A DNA stretch of 64,000 nucleotides. Source: Lithospermum erythrorhizon. Its lineage: Eukaryota > Streptophyta > Magnoliopsida > Boraginales > Boraginaceae. The DNA lies in contig JADFUC010001055.1 of the NCBI GenBank assembly GCA_019722365.1, positions 1 through 64,000 of the forward strand, read 5' to 3'. The position numbers and the translations under genes were made by a program. The notes under the pieces were generated by a model. The model ran no database searches. It had not been told where the DNA came from and was given only the letters and a program-made list of their open reading frames with translations. Of the stretch, positions 23,561-35,800 are shown in pieces (position 1 is the first letter of the stretch; the number at the start of each line of letters is the position of its first letter).

Positions 23561-25727
23561 AAGTGCCTCAATGGTAGGCGCTGAGGTGGTAGTTATGGCC
23601 TTCTTTCTAAATGCCACCACTCGCCTCCTTATTCACATGCATCAAATAGTTGAGGCGTGACTCACTTTTCACATACCGGAACTTTGATTTACACCCGCAG
23701 GTAGAGTGAGAGATGGGGCGATCCGTGAGGGCATCTGCTGTTTGTTCATTTTTAAAGGGCGTGCTTGATCTAGACTAAGTCGATAGATTGCAGTAGCTTT
23801 TGGCATAGCCATCGTATGGGATTAATTCGGGCTTCACGAGCCGTAGTCTCGACAGGCGGTTGATCGCAGAGTTGTGAGTCTCCATAAATTTCCAGCCGGT
23901 GGATATCTAGCTCGATAGCGACTTTAACTGATAATGCAGGTGCTTGGTATTCCTAAAATGTTCGTAGGAGCAATTGTGGCTTACGGAGAATGAGTAATGT
24001 AGAAGATCTTGCTAAGGGGTGAGGAAGATCACCCGAGGAACTACCTTTCAAGTGATGGTGTGCGGCGCCCGTCAGTACATCTTTCCATGGAGGCGTGCTA
24101 CTTCCACATCACGTGACATCTTAAATCCGGGAGTTTGTCGTAAAGCTCTCTGATGGCGAGTAAGGATGATCTCTAGAAAATGCTGCTAGAACTTGTCCAC
24201 ACGGCTTGACTTTATCACGGTATAGATGATCTCAATTTGTGTAGATCATAAATACCCATTAATTTAGGCGGTCACGGCAAACACGGTTTTGACATCCTCC
24301 TATTTGAGCGGATTTGCTTTTGAGATCAACCTGATGGTATGAGCCTAGAAGTAGTGCTTTAACCCGTATGGCAAATAGCCAGGGCCAAACACAACTTAGG
24401 TGTGTATTTCAGCTCGTTCGATTTCGTCCTCGCGCTAAGATGGTAAGTCGTTCTCCTTCTTCGTTCTCTTGAAATTTGGCGGTGCCCCTCTCTGATTCCC
24501 TCTTTATGCTTTACATAGAGAATGGCCGATTTACACCGATGGGGGCGCGGCCCGTCTTGGCGTGGGCTCGTAGAGGTAACCCGTGAGGCTGCGGGCGGCA
24601 GCGTCGAAATATGTAGCGCCGCCTTCATCAACCCGGTGAAGGGTTGGCACTTTCAACGAGGTTTGATGTGAATGAAATCGTAGATATACCATGAACTTTT
24701 AAACTCGCATTGAGGTTTCGAGGCTGCGGCATTGTGACTATTAGTAGATATTTACTTATTCAATTTTACATACCGTGCCTTTCTTTAGCAAAACCCAAAG
24801 AACTTCCCTAGGTTACTCTTTAATGCACATTTGAGAGGGGTTCATCTTTTAGTTGGTATCTCACGAGTCGTTCGAATACCGCTCTTAAATCACAGGGGAT
24901 GATTTTCTCTTTTAAGCCCCGAATTGACCGCGGATCGTCACATAACATTCAACGTTTTATGCGACATATCGTCGAATATATCTTCTTCATGGAGCTTGTT
25001 GCGATTATACCGTTTGGGATTTCGGAATCTTTGTTAGCTCCCTTGATGCCATCTGATCTAGTTATACCACTGAATATCCATCCATGAAGATTAATCTTCG
25101 TATCAGGTAATTCGTCTATCGCGAGTTAAGTGCGAGAGTGGAAAGAGGAAGTCATATTTTGGGCATGCATGATCCAAGTCTTTGAAATGCACACATACTC
25201 TAATCACAGTGTTCGTTCATGCCGTCTTGGGGCCGATGTTTATTAAAAAAGTGGGGTATATGACTTCCCATTATGAGCATCAGCGTCGATTAACCTATTG
25301 ACTTCCGCCTCTATGGATGGGACAAGTTCCGTTCGGAATCTCCATTGTCCTTGTTTAACCGGCCTACCACCCTTAACTGAGGCTAGGTGGTACACACTTC
25401 CACCTTTGGATCCCCAGCCCGGAATTTTGTGTGTATGTCCATGCGAGATGATACATCTTGGGTCGGTGAACATAGTGATGTATTACAGCCGCCGGATAGA
25501 TTCGAGGAGGCGGCATAGGTAGAGGCGTGGATGTTCTGATGCGTGAGTTGTCTCCCTTGACTCACCGTGTGGCTTTGACTTGTTCTTCTAATCATGGGGG
25601 TGCATCGATTGCATCTTCTGGTGACAACTCCCCCTTATCGATGGTTATGTGCAACAAGGAGTCTGCCTCCTTCTTGGCTGCTTGGGGCATTTTGAACCTT
25701 TCTACGTGATTGTATGGGTTGGCTTGT
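23561..25727 (-). pseudogene. Tat element reverse transcriptase / RNase H region
   Basis: The start of the RT domain is clear on - at about 25400-25260: 'VYHLASVKGGRPVKQ' followed by 'RFRTELVPSIEAEVNRLIDA'. This is the usual opening of Ty3/gypsy RT in the Tat group. The rest of RT and the RNase H run on to about 23600 but are broken by many indels, and the YxDD box could not be read with confidence. The upstream edge is cut by the solo copia LTR at 25728. Confidence 0.8.
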
Positions 25728-26706
25728 GATGGAAAAATCTATGGACTATATGAGTATAAATACAAATCCAAGATCCGAGGGGATGATCTTAAAGTGCTTC
25801 TTACATTATTTAAAAATACACATAATACAATATATAAAATAGCAGTACTTACAATGCGATTGGAGTAAATTCCGCCCAATAAATCCAGCTGTGACTTCAA
25901 ATTGAGCGTGAATTTGACTTACATCAATTTCCTTTGTTGTAATATGATACGTATGATATCTACAGTTGATCCGCACGGAGGAAGAGGTTGAATCGAAACG
26001 GGTTTATGCTAGTAAACAAGGTTAGACAAAACCAAAAACCCCGAGAATTTTCTTGGGAGAAAATCGGCTTAAGTGGGGGGGCTTTAGGTTTTTTTAATGA
26101 AATTATTATTATGTCATGAAAACCTAAAAACACGCTTATATAAGTCGAGTTAAAAGCTACAGATAAGCGGCCAGATTAAGTATTAGCGGCTAGATTAACT
26201 ACTAGTTCGTTAAGACACTAATGAGTTCTTAATGAGTTGAACTATTTAATTAAGCAATTTAATAGTAATGAGTCGATATCGATAATCTTTCAAGTTATTG
26301 GTAAATACTAAAATTACCGACCGATTAAATAAGCTATTTAGGTGATTACATTTGTTCGATAGATAATGTGTAAATACTTGTAATTGAGAAATACATTTCT
26401 GATTATACAATTCCTATTTAATTTCATACATGAAATATAACTTCAGCGTCAGTACATATGTGTGTGACCTTGAGCTCGGATATAATGTAATTGACCCGAT
26501 TACTATTATTATAGCGATTAATAAGTAAGATCTAGCGATCATTTCAGCAACCCCACATAAATTATCGAAATTGGCGCTAGTATTATAAAATTACTAAGTT
26601 GAACACTAAGTTAGATAATCAAATTTAACCAATGATAAATGAATTGATCTGTGATTGTCGCGGGCATAATAAAATAGGAATCAATTCTCCATTGATTCAA
26701 CCGGAC
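25728..26706 (-). mobile_element. Solo Ty1/copia LTR inside the Tat element
   Basis: It matches the LTRs of the copia element at 30021-38878 end to end: 'atatgagtataaatacaaat', 'cttaaagtgc', 'gtagagcag/tagcagtac', 'aaaccaaaaacc', 'ttaattaagcaatttaat', 'gtaatgagtcgatatc', 'tttaatttcatacatgaaatataac', ending in '...ttgattcaac'. It lies between the Tat gag/protease and RT regions with no internal copia sequence on either side. It is therefore the product of LTR-LTR recombination after insertion. Confidence 0.85.
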
Positions 26707-27829
26707 GACTTATGCCCCCGATCTTTGAAAATTTGTTTTGCCTTTTAAGTCCTCGCTACATTTGGTCGAATACGCCCGTAGTGCTACTCCCCTGACTTTA
26801 GGAGTTACAGCACGATAAGGCCTTTGCGGAAGCGTCTTGATGGTTATGGCTTTGGGTTGATCAACCTCTCTTTTGACTAGAATGCCTTGATAGGTGGGCA
26901 AGAGGTATGCCAGCGTCCGGTTGTTGAAGGAGTTGCTTGATGGCGATACCACTTTCTTATTTGTAAGCGTCTTTTGAGTCTCAAATCGAGGCCATTGGAC
27001 TTTTTGCTACTGTGACTACGGTGGTAATTTTCCAACGGTGCGTCCTTTCTGCGGGGTCGTAGTGCGCTTTTAAACTGGAGTCGCGTAAGCACTTTAGGAT
27101 TAAATCGTCTCGTCTTTCCCGATCTTTGGCCACTTTTGCGCGATGTCAAAATATTTTGAGTGTAAATGGATGCCGCTTTTACTGCTTGAGTTAGTGGTAG
27201 CGTCGGCCTTTTGAGTACTTGATGACTTCTTCTTCTCTTTGTCGGGATGGCTTGGCTAGAGCTACTTCGGGCGCTACAGGCTCTTTCCTTAGACTCACAG
27301 ATACATCGTCTTAGCTACTGATAGGCTTGGCATTTCTGAGGTAAATGCTGATCAAGCGATCTTTGAGTTGAAGGTACTACATTCTTGTGTGTGGATCCGT
27401 GGTCTTCTCGGTGATGCGATTATAAGGTGGCCTTTGAGTCGATCCGTGGAACCATGATGTTGTCTCGGTCTCTGTCATTTGGAATGGATGGACACTTTTG
27501 CCCGTTGCTTTCGTTAGCTCGCCCAGATTTGAAGCCTTGTGCTCGTGACTGAGTACGCTTACAAGTCCTACATTGAGATGCGGATATGTAGAGCCGGCGG
27601 TTGTGAATCACCGTGCTGCTTGGCATGTCTTCATCCGTGAAGGTAGTAGAAGCCTCACAGGGTACGCTTTGGGGTTGTTAGGCGCCTACGAGGCACTCAC
27701 TTTCTGGGGTATCTTACGGCCCTCTACGTACATATGGCATGACTCCTCTATGTCTTCATGGTCGAGGTAAGCAGGTAGTCTCCCAACCCAATCCAGTCCG
27801 ACATACTCGAAATCTTCGGCGCTTGCGAG
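26707..27829 (-). pseudogene. Tat element gag-pol linker / protease region
   Basis: On - this continues from gag into pol. The frames at 26710-26952 and 26877-27149 read in series, for example 'LAYLLPTYQGILVKREVD' near 26900-26850. I could not read a clear DTG/DSG protease active site. The sequence sits in the right place for the protease domain, and that is the only basis for the call. Confidence 0.5.
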
Positions 27830-29100
27830 CTTTAGCTTTCTTGAGGATGGTGACGGTTATGTGGTTGGTGAAGACTTTGTCTTCCTCCAACAATATGGCT
27901 CCTTGACGGGAGAGGTCCATGACCTTCTCCTTGAAGACAAAACACTTCTTTATTGGATGTCCTAGTACCCGATGGTACTTAGAATAGTCACGGATTACAT
28001 TAGCCTTTTTTATTCATAGGAAGTGACTTTGGGTTGGGTAGTTCAATCGACTTTGCTTTGAAGCGGCTTTCTCAGAGCATCCCATGGATGTCGGACTCGA
28101 AGAAAGGGTACTCCTTAGCTTTTCAGCCGGTGTGGGCGTTTGTTGGCCAATCCCGAGGGGTTAGGCCACTCCTTCTATTCTCTTAGTGCTTGCAGTGAAC
28201 TTGATTGATTTGGAAGTTATGGCGTGGGCATCCTTCTCCTAGATTTTAGATGCTTTTCTTGGCTTCTTTGCCTCTTACATGGCAACGGCTTTATAGAGGC
28301 GTATTTGTTGTCATGGGGTGTTTCTCCCTTTGTTTGCTGCTATGGTCAGCTCCATATCATGTGCTGCAGTGGACCATTTTGCTCGAAGGTCTTAACCCGG
28401 TAGTATCCACTGCGGAGTCTTGCGGGAATTAAGATTCATCTCACATTATCATCTTGATGGCGAGAGGATGCAGATTGTCTTTACATTTGAGGCTTAGGCT
28501 CCTCCAGCAGTTGATGTGATCGGTCACTGGTTCTTCTGTGGCCCCATTTAGCACGGTTAGCTCTATCGTATTAGTTGTCCTTAGTATTGAAAGAGCGTTT
28601 CAAGAACTCATTTTCGGTATGTCAGCTGTCGATGGAGTCTGGTTCCATCTCGTATACACTTTCGAAGGCATTCCTTTTTCGGTGTTGAATGACTACTTGA
28701 CCATGTGATCTCCACTTGTTCCAGCGTTGTTGCATGTTTCTATGAAGTGGGCGATAATGCTTTGCTTAGGATTTCCAATGGCATCAAACTCTGGAACTGC
28801 GGAATTGATAGCCATAAGGCATTTCAACCTATCTATCTGAGGCCCCAGCCAGGCTTGACATATAGGAGTGTGAAGCCTCTTCTTCATCCACAGGTGTCCT
28901 TGATTGCCCCAAGTATAAACTCCCTTAGTTGTGCGGCTAGTATGGTTCCGTGGTACACTGATGCATGAAAGGCTTTTACTACGCCGTTGTTGGTCATGGG
29001 GACGTACTTGATGCACGATATGGTGGGGTGAGAGTGTCTAAGGCGCATCAACCAGTGTGAAACTCAATCCGAGGGCTGGCTTCAAGTAGCTTACGTACGG
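27830..29100 (-). pseudogene. Tat element gag
   Basis: Gag would form the particle that packages the element RNA. On -, 'AVPEFDAIGNPKQSI' and 'HFIETCNNAGTSGDHMVK' (28830-28690) match the conserved start of Tat gag. Next come a 'EEPVTDHINCWRSLSLKCKD' segment near 28540 and the C-terminal 'YHRVLGHPIKKCFVFKEKV' with 'MDLSRQGAILLEEDK' (about 27980-27880). Order and spacing are right for one gag ORF of about 400 codons, now split by several frameshifts. Confidence 0.85.
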
Positions 29101-29954
29101 TGCTCATGATCGAGTATCTTCTACTGCCGTATTATTTGAGAGAGAGAGATTAACCGTAATGACTAACATGTTGCTTAAATGTCTTCAAAAATGCTTTGTT
29201 AGAGGAAGGCTATCTGCTCCTCCCCATGTTTAGTTGGGTTACTTTACAAATCATGCGGATAATGTAGGGAATCGTCGATTGTCTGTCTTGACCCGTATGC
29301 GGATTCGCTTCTTCCACGGATGAGTTGGTTGTAGAACTACAGTTGGATGGTGATGAATACCTTGGTTGAGTAGGTTTTGTAATGACCGCCTCGAGTCGTA
29401 CCCGCCGAGGTTGGAGTCAGACATCCTTTGTATATCTGTATTGACCTCACAGTGGGTAGGTTATTAGATTTGATGGTGGCCTCTGAGCCACCACGCAGGG
29501 TCTTTCCAGGCGTTTGTCACCGCTCGCGTGCTCGAGAAAACTTCCGGTAGATTCGCCCGTCCAGGAATTACCCACACGTCAGCCAAGCAACATTAGGTGC
29601 ATGAGATGAGCTTCCGAGAAAGAAGATGCATCTTGGTGAGTATGAGTAATTTGCCAATCAAATCATATAAAATCATATCAAACATATCACGCTACGCTTT
29701 ACACATTTATGCTATGCGGTATTCTGGGTTTGAGCCTTGAGGTATTCAAAGTCACTTTCGCGTGTGGACATCGGAGTCGGGTTGTATCAAAATTGAACTG
29801 ATCATTGCCACGAGGTTAACTTTGTCATGCTTCTAAGGCTCACAGTAGTATATTTAGAAATGGAGACCTCGATTGTAATTACAATCTTGAAGAGGGCTTC
29901 TCTGATGCAGGTAATGATAGTAGACATATCGGCGCCGAGGCGTCACCCGCGATT
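29101..29954 (-). other. 5' leader of the Tat element
   Basis: Non-coding stretch between gag and the 5' LTR on -. A CGGCGCCG at 29930-29937 is a plausible decayed primer-binding site of the TGGCGCCG type used by many plant gypsy elements. It lies about 17 bp from the LTR edge, farther than usual, so this is tentative. Confidence 0.4.
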
Positions 29955-30020
29955 TGTAGCCAGCGAGAAAGGAATTTTATTATTTATATGCGCTCGAAAT
30001 AATAAAACCCCTTAGAAAAA
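29955..30020 (-). mobile_element. 5' LTR of the Tat element, inner fragment
   Basis: 'ttttattatttatatgcgctcgaaataataaa' is the counterpart of 17297-17335 in the 3' LTR. The LTR stops here because the copia element at 30021-38878 is inserted; it resumes at 38879 with 'aaatcttctggtacaaa', exactly where the 3' LTR continues. Confidence 0.75.
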
Positions 30021-31029
30021 TCGATGGAAATCTTATGGATATATGAGTATAAATACAAATGTAATTCTAGGGATCTTAAAGTGCATACTACATTATTAAA
30101 CATATATTCACGATATATGAATAAGCAGTACTTAGATTGCGGAGTAAATTCACTAAGTTCCATAGCTGACTGAATTCCTGGCCGTGAATTTATTTACGGC
30201 TTCCACCGACTCACTTGTGGCAATATCAATGCATTAAGATATCTCTAGTTAGTCCGCACGGGAGAGGTTGAATCAAGAACGATTTATCTTTAGTAAACAG
30301 GATGAACAAAACCAAAAACCCAAGAAAAATTCTTGGAGAATTTCGGCGAGGGGGCTGCTTTAGGGTTTTTGATGAAAAGATTTACAAAACTTTTTGTCAT
30401 GAAAACCCTAAAGTTTGCTTTTACTTGGGAGCTAGGATTAAAAGAAACTAAATGCTTGACTCGTTAAGTATTATTAGTTTGACTAGATTAACTCTATTAG
30501 TTCGTTAAGACACTAATGAGTTGCTAATGAAGTTGAACTATTTAATTAGCAATTAAATAGTAATGAGTCGATATCAATAATCTTTCAAGTTATTGATAAA
30601 TACTAAAATTAGTCGAATCGATTAAATAACTATTTAATTTGATTCTATTTGTTCGATATTCTACATAAAATGTAAGAACCCTTGTAATTAGAAATACATT
30701 TCTCAATTATAGAGGATTCTCTTTAATTTCATACATGAAATATAACTTAACGTCATTTGTATGTGTGTGACGCCACAGGCTCGAGATAATAGTAAGTTGT
30801 ATAATAATAATTTGACCAATTACTATCATTTATAACGATTAATGAGTAAGATCCACAGCAATCGCTCATAACCTTAAATTATCATGAGAACCCACACTAG
30901 TAATATACAATTACTAAGTTGAGAACACTAAGTTACGATAATCGCGTTTAACCCAGTAGTAAATGAATTGATCACAACGATTATCGAGCAGACATAATAA
31001 ATGGAATCAATTCTCATTGATTTCCAACA
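30021..31029 (-). mobile_element. 3' LTR of copia A
   Basis: About 1009 bp, ending in + coordinates with ATTTCCAACA (LTR start TGTTGGAAAT on -). The low-coordinate terminus is decayed to cgatggaaat. It matches 37953-38878, but keeps about 90 bp near 30370-30460 that the other LTR lacks. Confidence 0.85.
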
Positions 31030-31038
31030 CTCCCACTT
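31030..31038 (-). promoter_or_regulatory. Polypurine tract of copia A
   Basis: AAGTGGGAG on -, directly abutting the LTR start TGTTGGAAAT. This is the standard form of the copia polypurine tract. Confidence 0.7.
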
Positions 31039-32454
31039 GCCACTTGGGCGATTATCTTCTGATTCCTTTATCCGCGATACCTAGTAGTAGGCTAACCATA
31101 AAGTGTAATAAGTAGCTTGCCAACGACTTTCTTTACTCGAGTATGAAGCGAATAAGCATTTTATGGCGTCCAGCAAACAATCGATTACCAAGCGTAGCCA
31201 AGGAGCACGAGATCTTCCTTGTATATCAGGGCCAGGCCAAAATCCCTCTAATATATTAACATCTATATTTACACTCATTTAGCCTTGACGTATGCACGTT
31301 ATAATCCCATTTAAGGAAGGCGTTTGGTCGTAGTGAAATCCTGGGGGCTTGTATAACCACAGTCATATATCGTAGGTCTAAGGGTGTGAACCTAAAATTC
31401 TAAACAAATGTCATAGGGGCCTTAAAATATCATGTCTTACATGAATTCGTTTCGGTCGTACCAGCTCCCAGAGTCACCGGACCCGGTGGCCAGCGGTATT
31501 GATCCCAGTCGCCGGGCTAGCGTGATCGATCTTGTCGCTTTAATCAAAGCGTGGTAGTCATATGATCAGCATGCATGCAACTGCTCGACATCGAGCCCAG
31601 GAGCCTTTAGGTATCCTATGTTTAGGCTTGAAGAGGTGTAATTAATAGTTAAGTATTTACCTCTCTAGAAACATAGACGCTAACTTTAGGGATTTAACCT
31701 TTCAGCTGCATCAGTATACACCCCTAAATGTATATTATATGTAAATTTAAACATATAGACACTAACAGGAAACAAATATATTAAAATATAAAAAGCAATA
31801 ATATTCAAATATTTAATTTCACGTAACATAATAGATACATCTTGACTCCTTAACCTAACGCATTTTGCGGGCATATATCTAAGACTATGTTACATTTGCA
31901 TCTTCTCGTCTTTTTGCACGACTTAGTTTGAAAATGCAAAGGGTCGGCCGGATTGGCCTCTGTTTCTACTTTACATACTTTGACATCACTCCACCACTCG
32001 AGCGTATACCAATCGGGTGATCTCTTTCAATCGTGCTGGATTTGTGGTAAATAACTCGGGGATTCACTTAGCTAATTTATTGCGATGTTAATCCTGAAAG
32101 CAACTCATTTTGGTCCACTCGTCTTGAGTACCGCTTTCAGAGTTCGCTCGCGAACTTAACATCAACGTGCTTTAGCGGGCAGGGCCAACAATACTCGATT
32201 CTATGGTAGAGATGAAACGCGATTACTCTATTTGGAACTCCTCCCGAATCTTTTAACTCACTTAGATTGAGACAAAATACATACTCGGGCTGAGGAGCGA
32301 TAGTAAATGCATCGGGTTGAAAGCTTGGCGTCGGTGTGCCACATCACTTTGTAACTCTTCATCTCACCATATATCAAAGAAAGCATCTTTTAGTTCTTCT
32401 CGGATATACTTTAAGATGCACTTGGTACTCTGATCCAGTGGCTTTTCGCTTGGA
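31039..32454 (-). pseudogene. Copia A RNase H and 3' untranslated region
   Basis: Decayed RNase H on - in 32450-31880. The C-terminal signature 'VETEANPADP' of copia RNase H is readable near 31980-31950, followed by a Lys/Cys-rich end. 31039-31880 is the 3' untranslated stretch between pol and the polypurine tract, without ORFs of note. Confidence 0.75.
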
Positions 32455-33620
32455 TTAGACGTGCTCCTCTTGGTTGCGGCAATTAAGTAAGACCGCATCC
32501 GGAGTCCTAGTGCCTGACATGGCATAAATGATGGATCCTATAGCCGGCGTAAAAGGTATGTCCTTTCGTGCATTCTGCATCTGAGCGCTTACTAGTAGTA
32601 GGACAACGTGCTCTGTGAGTTGGGCTAAAGTATACTCGTAAGGAATTACCATAGCGAAATTACTCGTATTGAACCTTTCCGATTGCCTTATTCACATAAG
32701 TATCGACAATGTCAATCGGCCTCACGGCTCGATCTCGGTGGATCTTTATTCCAAGTATATATTGTGCCCGCCTAAGTCGCCGTTGAAACATTTGCGTGAT
32801 CGCGGCGAGTTTACTTGACTCACGTTGTTTCGATGATAAGTATGTCGTCGACATACGAGACTATAGATGATACATAACTCCCACTTACCTTCTTGTATAC
32901 ACAAGATTCTTCTCCGTTCTTGATGAAACCAAACTCTTTGATTGATTAAGTAAGCGTAGATCAACTAACGGGATACTCTTGCAGACCATAAATGGACTTT
33001 TGCGGCTAAGCGTACCTGCCCCAGGTCCTTTAGGACATGTAAAGCCTGGAGGTGGAGGTTGTACCATGTACACATCTTTCTCTAAATTTCCATTCAGGAA
33101 AGCGGTCTTTACATCCATTTGTCATATTTCATAGTCATGAAATGCAGCAATAGCTAAGATTATCCGGATGGATTTAAGCATAGCCACTGGCGAGGCGGAA
33201 GTTTCGTCTCATAGTCCGGCTCACGTGAACTTGTTTGAAACCTTCGCTACAAGTCTGGCTTTGAAAACATCAACGTTCCGTCTTTATCATGTTTCTTCTT
33301 CCGTACCGTTTACATTCGCTGGGCCCGTTTGAGTAAAATCCGGCAAAGGACCCGAACCTCGTTTTGGTACATGGGGAATCCATCTCCCGGATTGCATGGC
33401 AATTTGCCATTTGTCAGCATCCTTGCTATTCATTGCTTCTTTGTAAGAAGTGGGCTCGTCACTCTCAATGATGAAAGCTTCACCATACCAGCGCTCTGGT
33501 TCGTGGCGATCCCTGTTGGATCTCCTAAGGGTTGGTTCTTCCACATAGTTTCTGTGGATCCAGGCTGAATTAGCCTATGAAGAAGGTTCCAATTCTTGTG
33601 GTGTGTCGGGAACATGCCTT
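32455..33620 (-). pseudogene. Copia A reverse transcriptase
   Basis: On -, the RT start region 'EAMNSKDADKWQIAMQS' lies near 33450-33390. Then come 'MDVKTAFLNGNLEKDVYMVQ' at 33118-33060, 'KSLVSSRTEKNLVYTRR' debris near 32900, and the thumb 'KDIPFTPAIGSIIYAM' at about 32570-32520. The YVDD box region near 32840 is broken ('STTYLSSKQ' in one frame, with 'gtcgacgacatact' visible on -). Several single-base indels split it into at least five frames. Confidence 0.9.
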
Positions 33621-34530
33621 TGCATTAGATGCATCGACAGCGACTTAAATCGGCTCAAAGGCCGTGAGATGAACACCCATTCTTAGTCATACGGACCAAA
33701 TATACTTTTTCAAAGGAATACTCCACATTACAGCAATGAAGATTTTATTCTCTGCTTCGAGGGTAGAAGTAATGGCTTAAGCTAAACTTTCACTTGGATA
33801 TCTATGAAATTGCATTTATATCGGATTTGAGCGCAAGTTTATCTTTTGTTAATCTCTTAACATAAGCCGCGTCCCAATTTTTGAAACCAAACTTGGGAAT
33901 CTTCCCCAGACCACGAGTTCATGGGGGTTTTTGTCTGGCGACTTGGTTGGACATGCATTTTAAGGTAAGTGTCGGCGCTTAGAAGTGCATATCCCAGTGA
34001 ATCGGATAGGCTGTCATAGATCGAACCGTATCGAAGAGATTCGATTTACTCGCTTTCGGACCAACGCCCATTTATCTTTTTGTGGCGTTCTGTTAGATGA
34101 GTTATTGAGCATGCGGCACTCTACAAGATGAGTATTGAACTTCGTGACTCAAATATTCTCCACCTCTATCGGACGGAGAATCTTTATTGTCTTGTTCAAT
34201 TGGTTTTTGCACTTCATTTTGGGAACTTCCTTTGAATTTCTCAAACGGACTCGCGTTTGTGTCTCTCGGATACACAAAACCGTATCTCTTGTGATCATCC
34301 CGGTAAATGTAATGAAGTAGTTATAACCTCCTGCTGCAGATGTGTTCAAATTGGCCCGCATACATCGATTAGTAATATATGATCCACGATAAATCAACTT
34401 GCCGCTCATTTAAGCGGTGAAAGGCATTTTGGTCATTTGCCCGGAAAGGCAAGACTACGCACTTATCGTATGATTCATAATCGAAACCTTTAAGTGTTCC
34501 GCTGGTGGAGTTTCTTGATTGGGTTCGTTA
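33621..34530 (-). pseudogene. Copia A integrase
   Basis: On -, 'YFITFTGMITRD' (34330-34290) and 'NQLNKTIKILRPIEVENI' (34210-34150) correspond to the DD and E portions of the copia integrase core. A downstream 'TPQ' segment and a C-terminal section run to about 33650. Frameshifted. Confidence 0.85.
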
Positions 34531-35800
34531 ATGTGACCTAGTCTGATGCCATAGGTATGTTTGGTTTAAGTCGTTGGAAGCTACATTCAGTTTGAGTTTA
34601 TATTTATATGACTCGTTAATCGTGTCTAAAATGTATGAACCATTTTGAAGGGAGGCGGTACCAAATACACCCGTTTCACAGTGATCTAAATTCATCGAGG
34701 ATCTATGTGAAAATGAAAAAGCATCATTATTCAAAATAGAAATAGAAATAATATTCACACCAAATTGCGGTACATAGTAAACGGAGATGGGGGTTCAAAA
34801 CAAGGCCCGTGGGCAAATTTAAACTAATGGATCCACTTTGCCAAGGGCCGCGACGCCCGGCGCTTCAAGCCTAATAGATCCCTGCTACTTGAGGGCCATG
34901 ACCTTCGCGCCCATTTCCCACCACGCGGATCCATTTCCCTCTTTCGGAGTCTTACTTGACTTGAGTTCACGCGCATATTACGACAAATCACGAGAACCCT
35001 TTGACGATTATGCAGCACCGTAGTAGAATTAGAAGTTGGCCACAAACTTGATAACATACGCTTAACTTTTAGGCTTGGTGTTTATTAAACCATTTTTCTA
35101 TCTCGATTGAAGATTTCCCTGTTGGCTGACTTTCCGGTGACCCTTGAGTTTGCAATAGTGGCGGATGTCATCTCTTGAGAGACACCACGCCCGCCTGCGT
35201 CTTGCGACATTTACGCTAGAGCAACGCCCGATAGAAGCGGAAGACCTGCTGTTCGTATCAAAAATTCATTAAGCGTCGTATTAGTTATTTGTTTATGAAT
35301 CGTGAGGGCTTGATGGAGCACTTGTACACTTTATAGCCTTTGATGTACTGAACATATCGACTAAAGCGAGATCTCGTAGTGATAAAGAACTCTAACTTGG
35401 GACTTATACGCATCAGGAAGGATACTGCGCTTGGCGGATCCATCGCTTTCCAGTGCGCAATCGAGGCTGCGCATTTCGGCTGCCGATCCCAGTGAAACAC
35501 GAAAATTTTCGTATTTCTCATAATTACACCGCTCCTTGATTCGCTCGAGATTGATAAATGTCATATCGTACTTTCGTGATCACAGGCACGAAACCTCGGC
35601 TCCATCCGATAAGCATAAAGAACACTGCGTTTAGAGAGTCCGCTTAACATACTGACTCGTATTTCTCCGGCGTGCCACGTCAGTGTCCCCTGAGTCTTAT
35701 AGAATTCTTTTATACAAGGCGTATTCAATCGTGCAGCTTGAGGCAACCTTGACTCACGAGACCACGTCTCAAGGTTGCACCCGTCGTACACGTGGCGAGT
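34531..35800 (-). pseudogene. Copia A gag and protease region
   Basis: On -, the ORF frames at 34824-35057, 35285-35564 and 35561-35791 succeed one another. 34990-34830 corresponds position by position to 57850-57720 of copia B, where a decayed 'LLDTGPWFS' protease site can be read. Gag itself is too decayed for a firm zinc-knuckle reading. Confidence 0.6.
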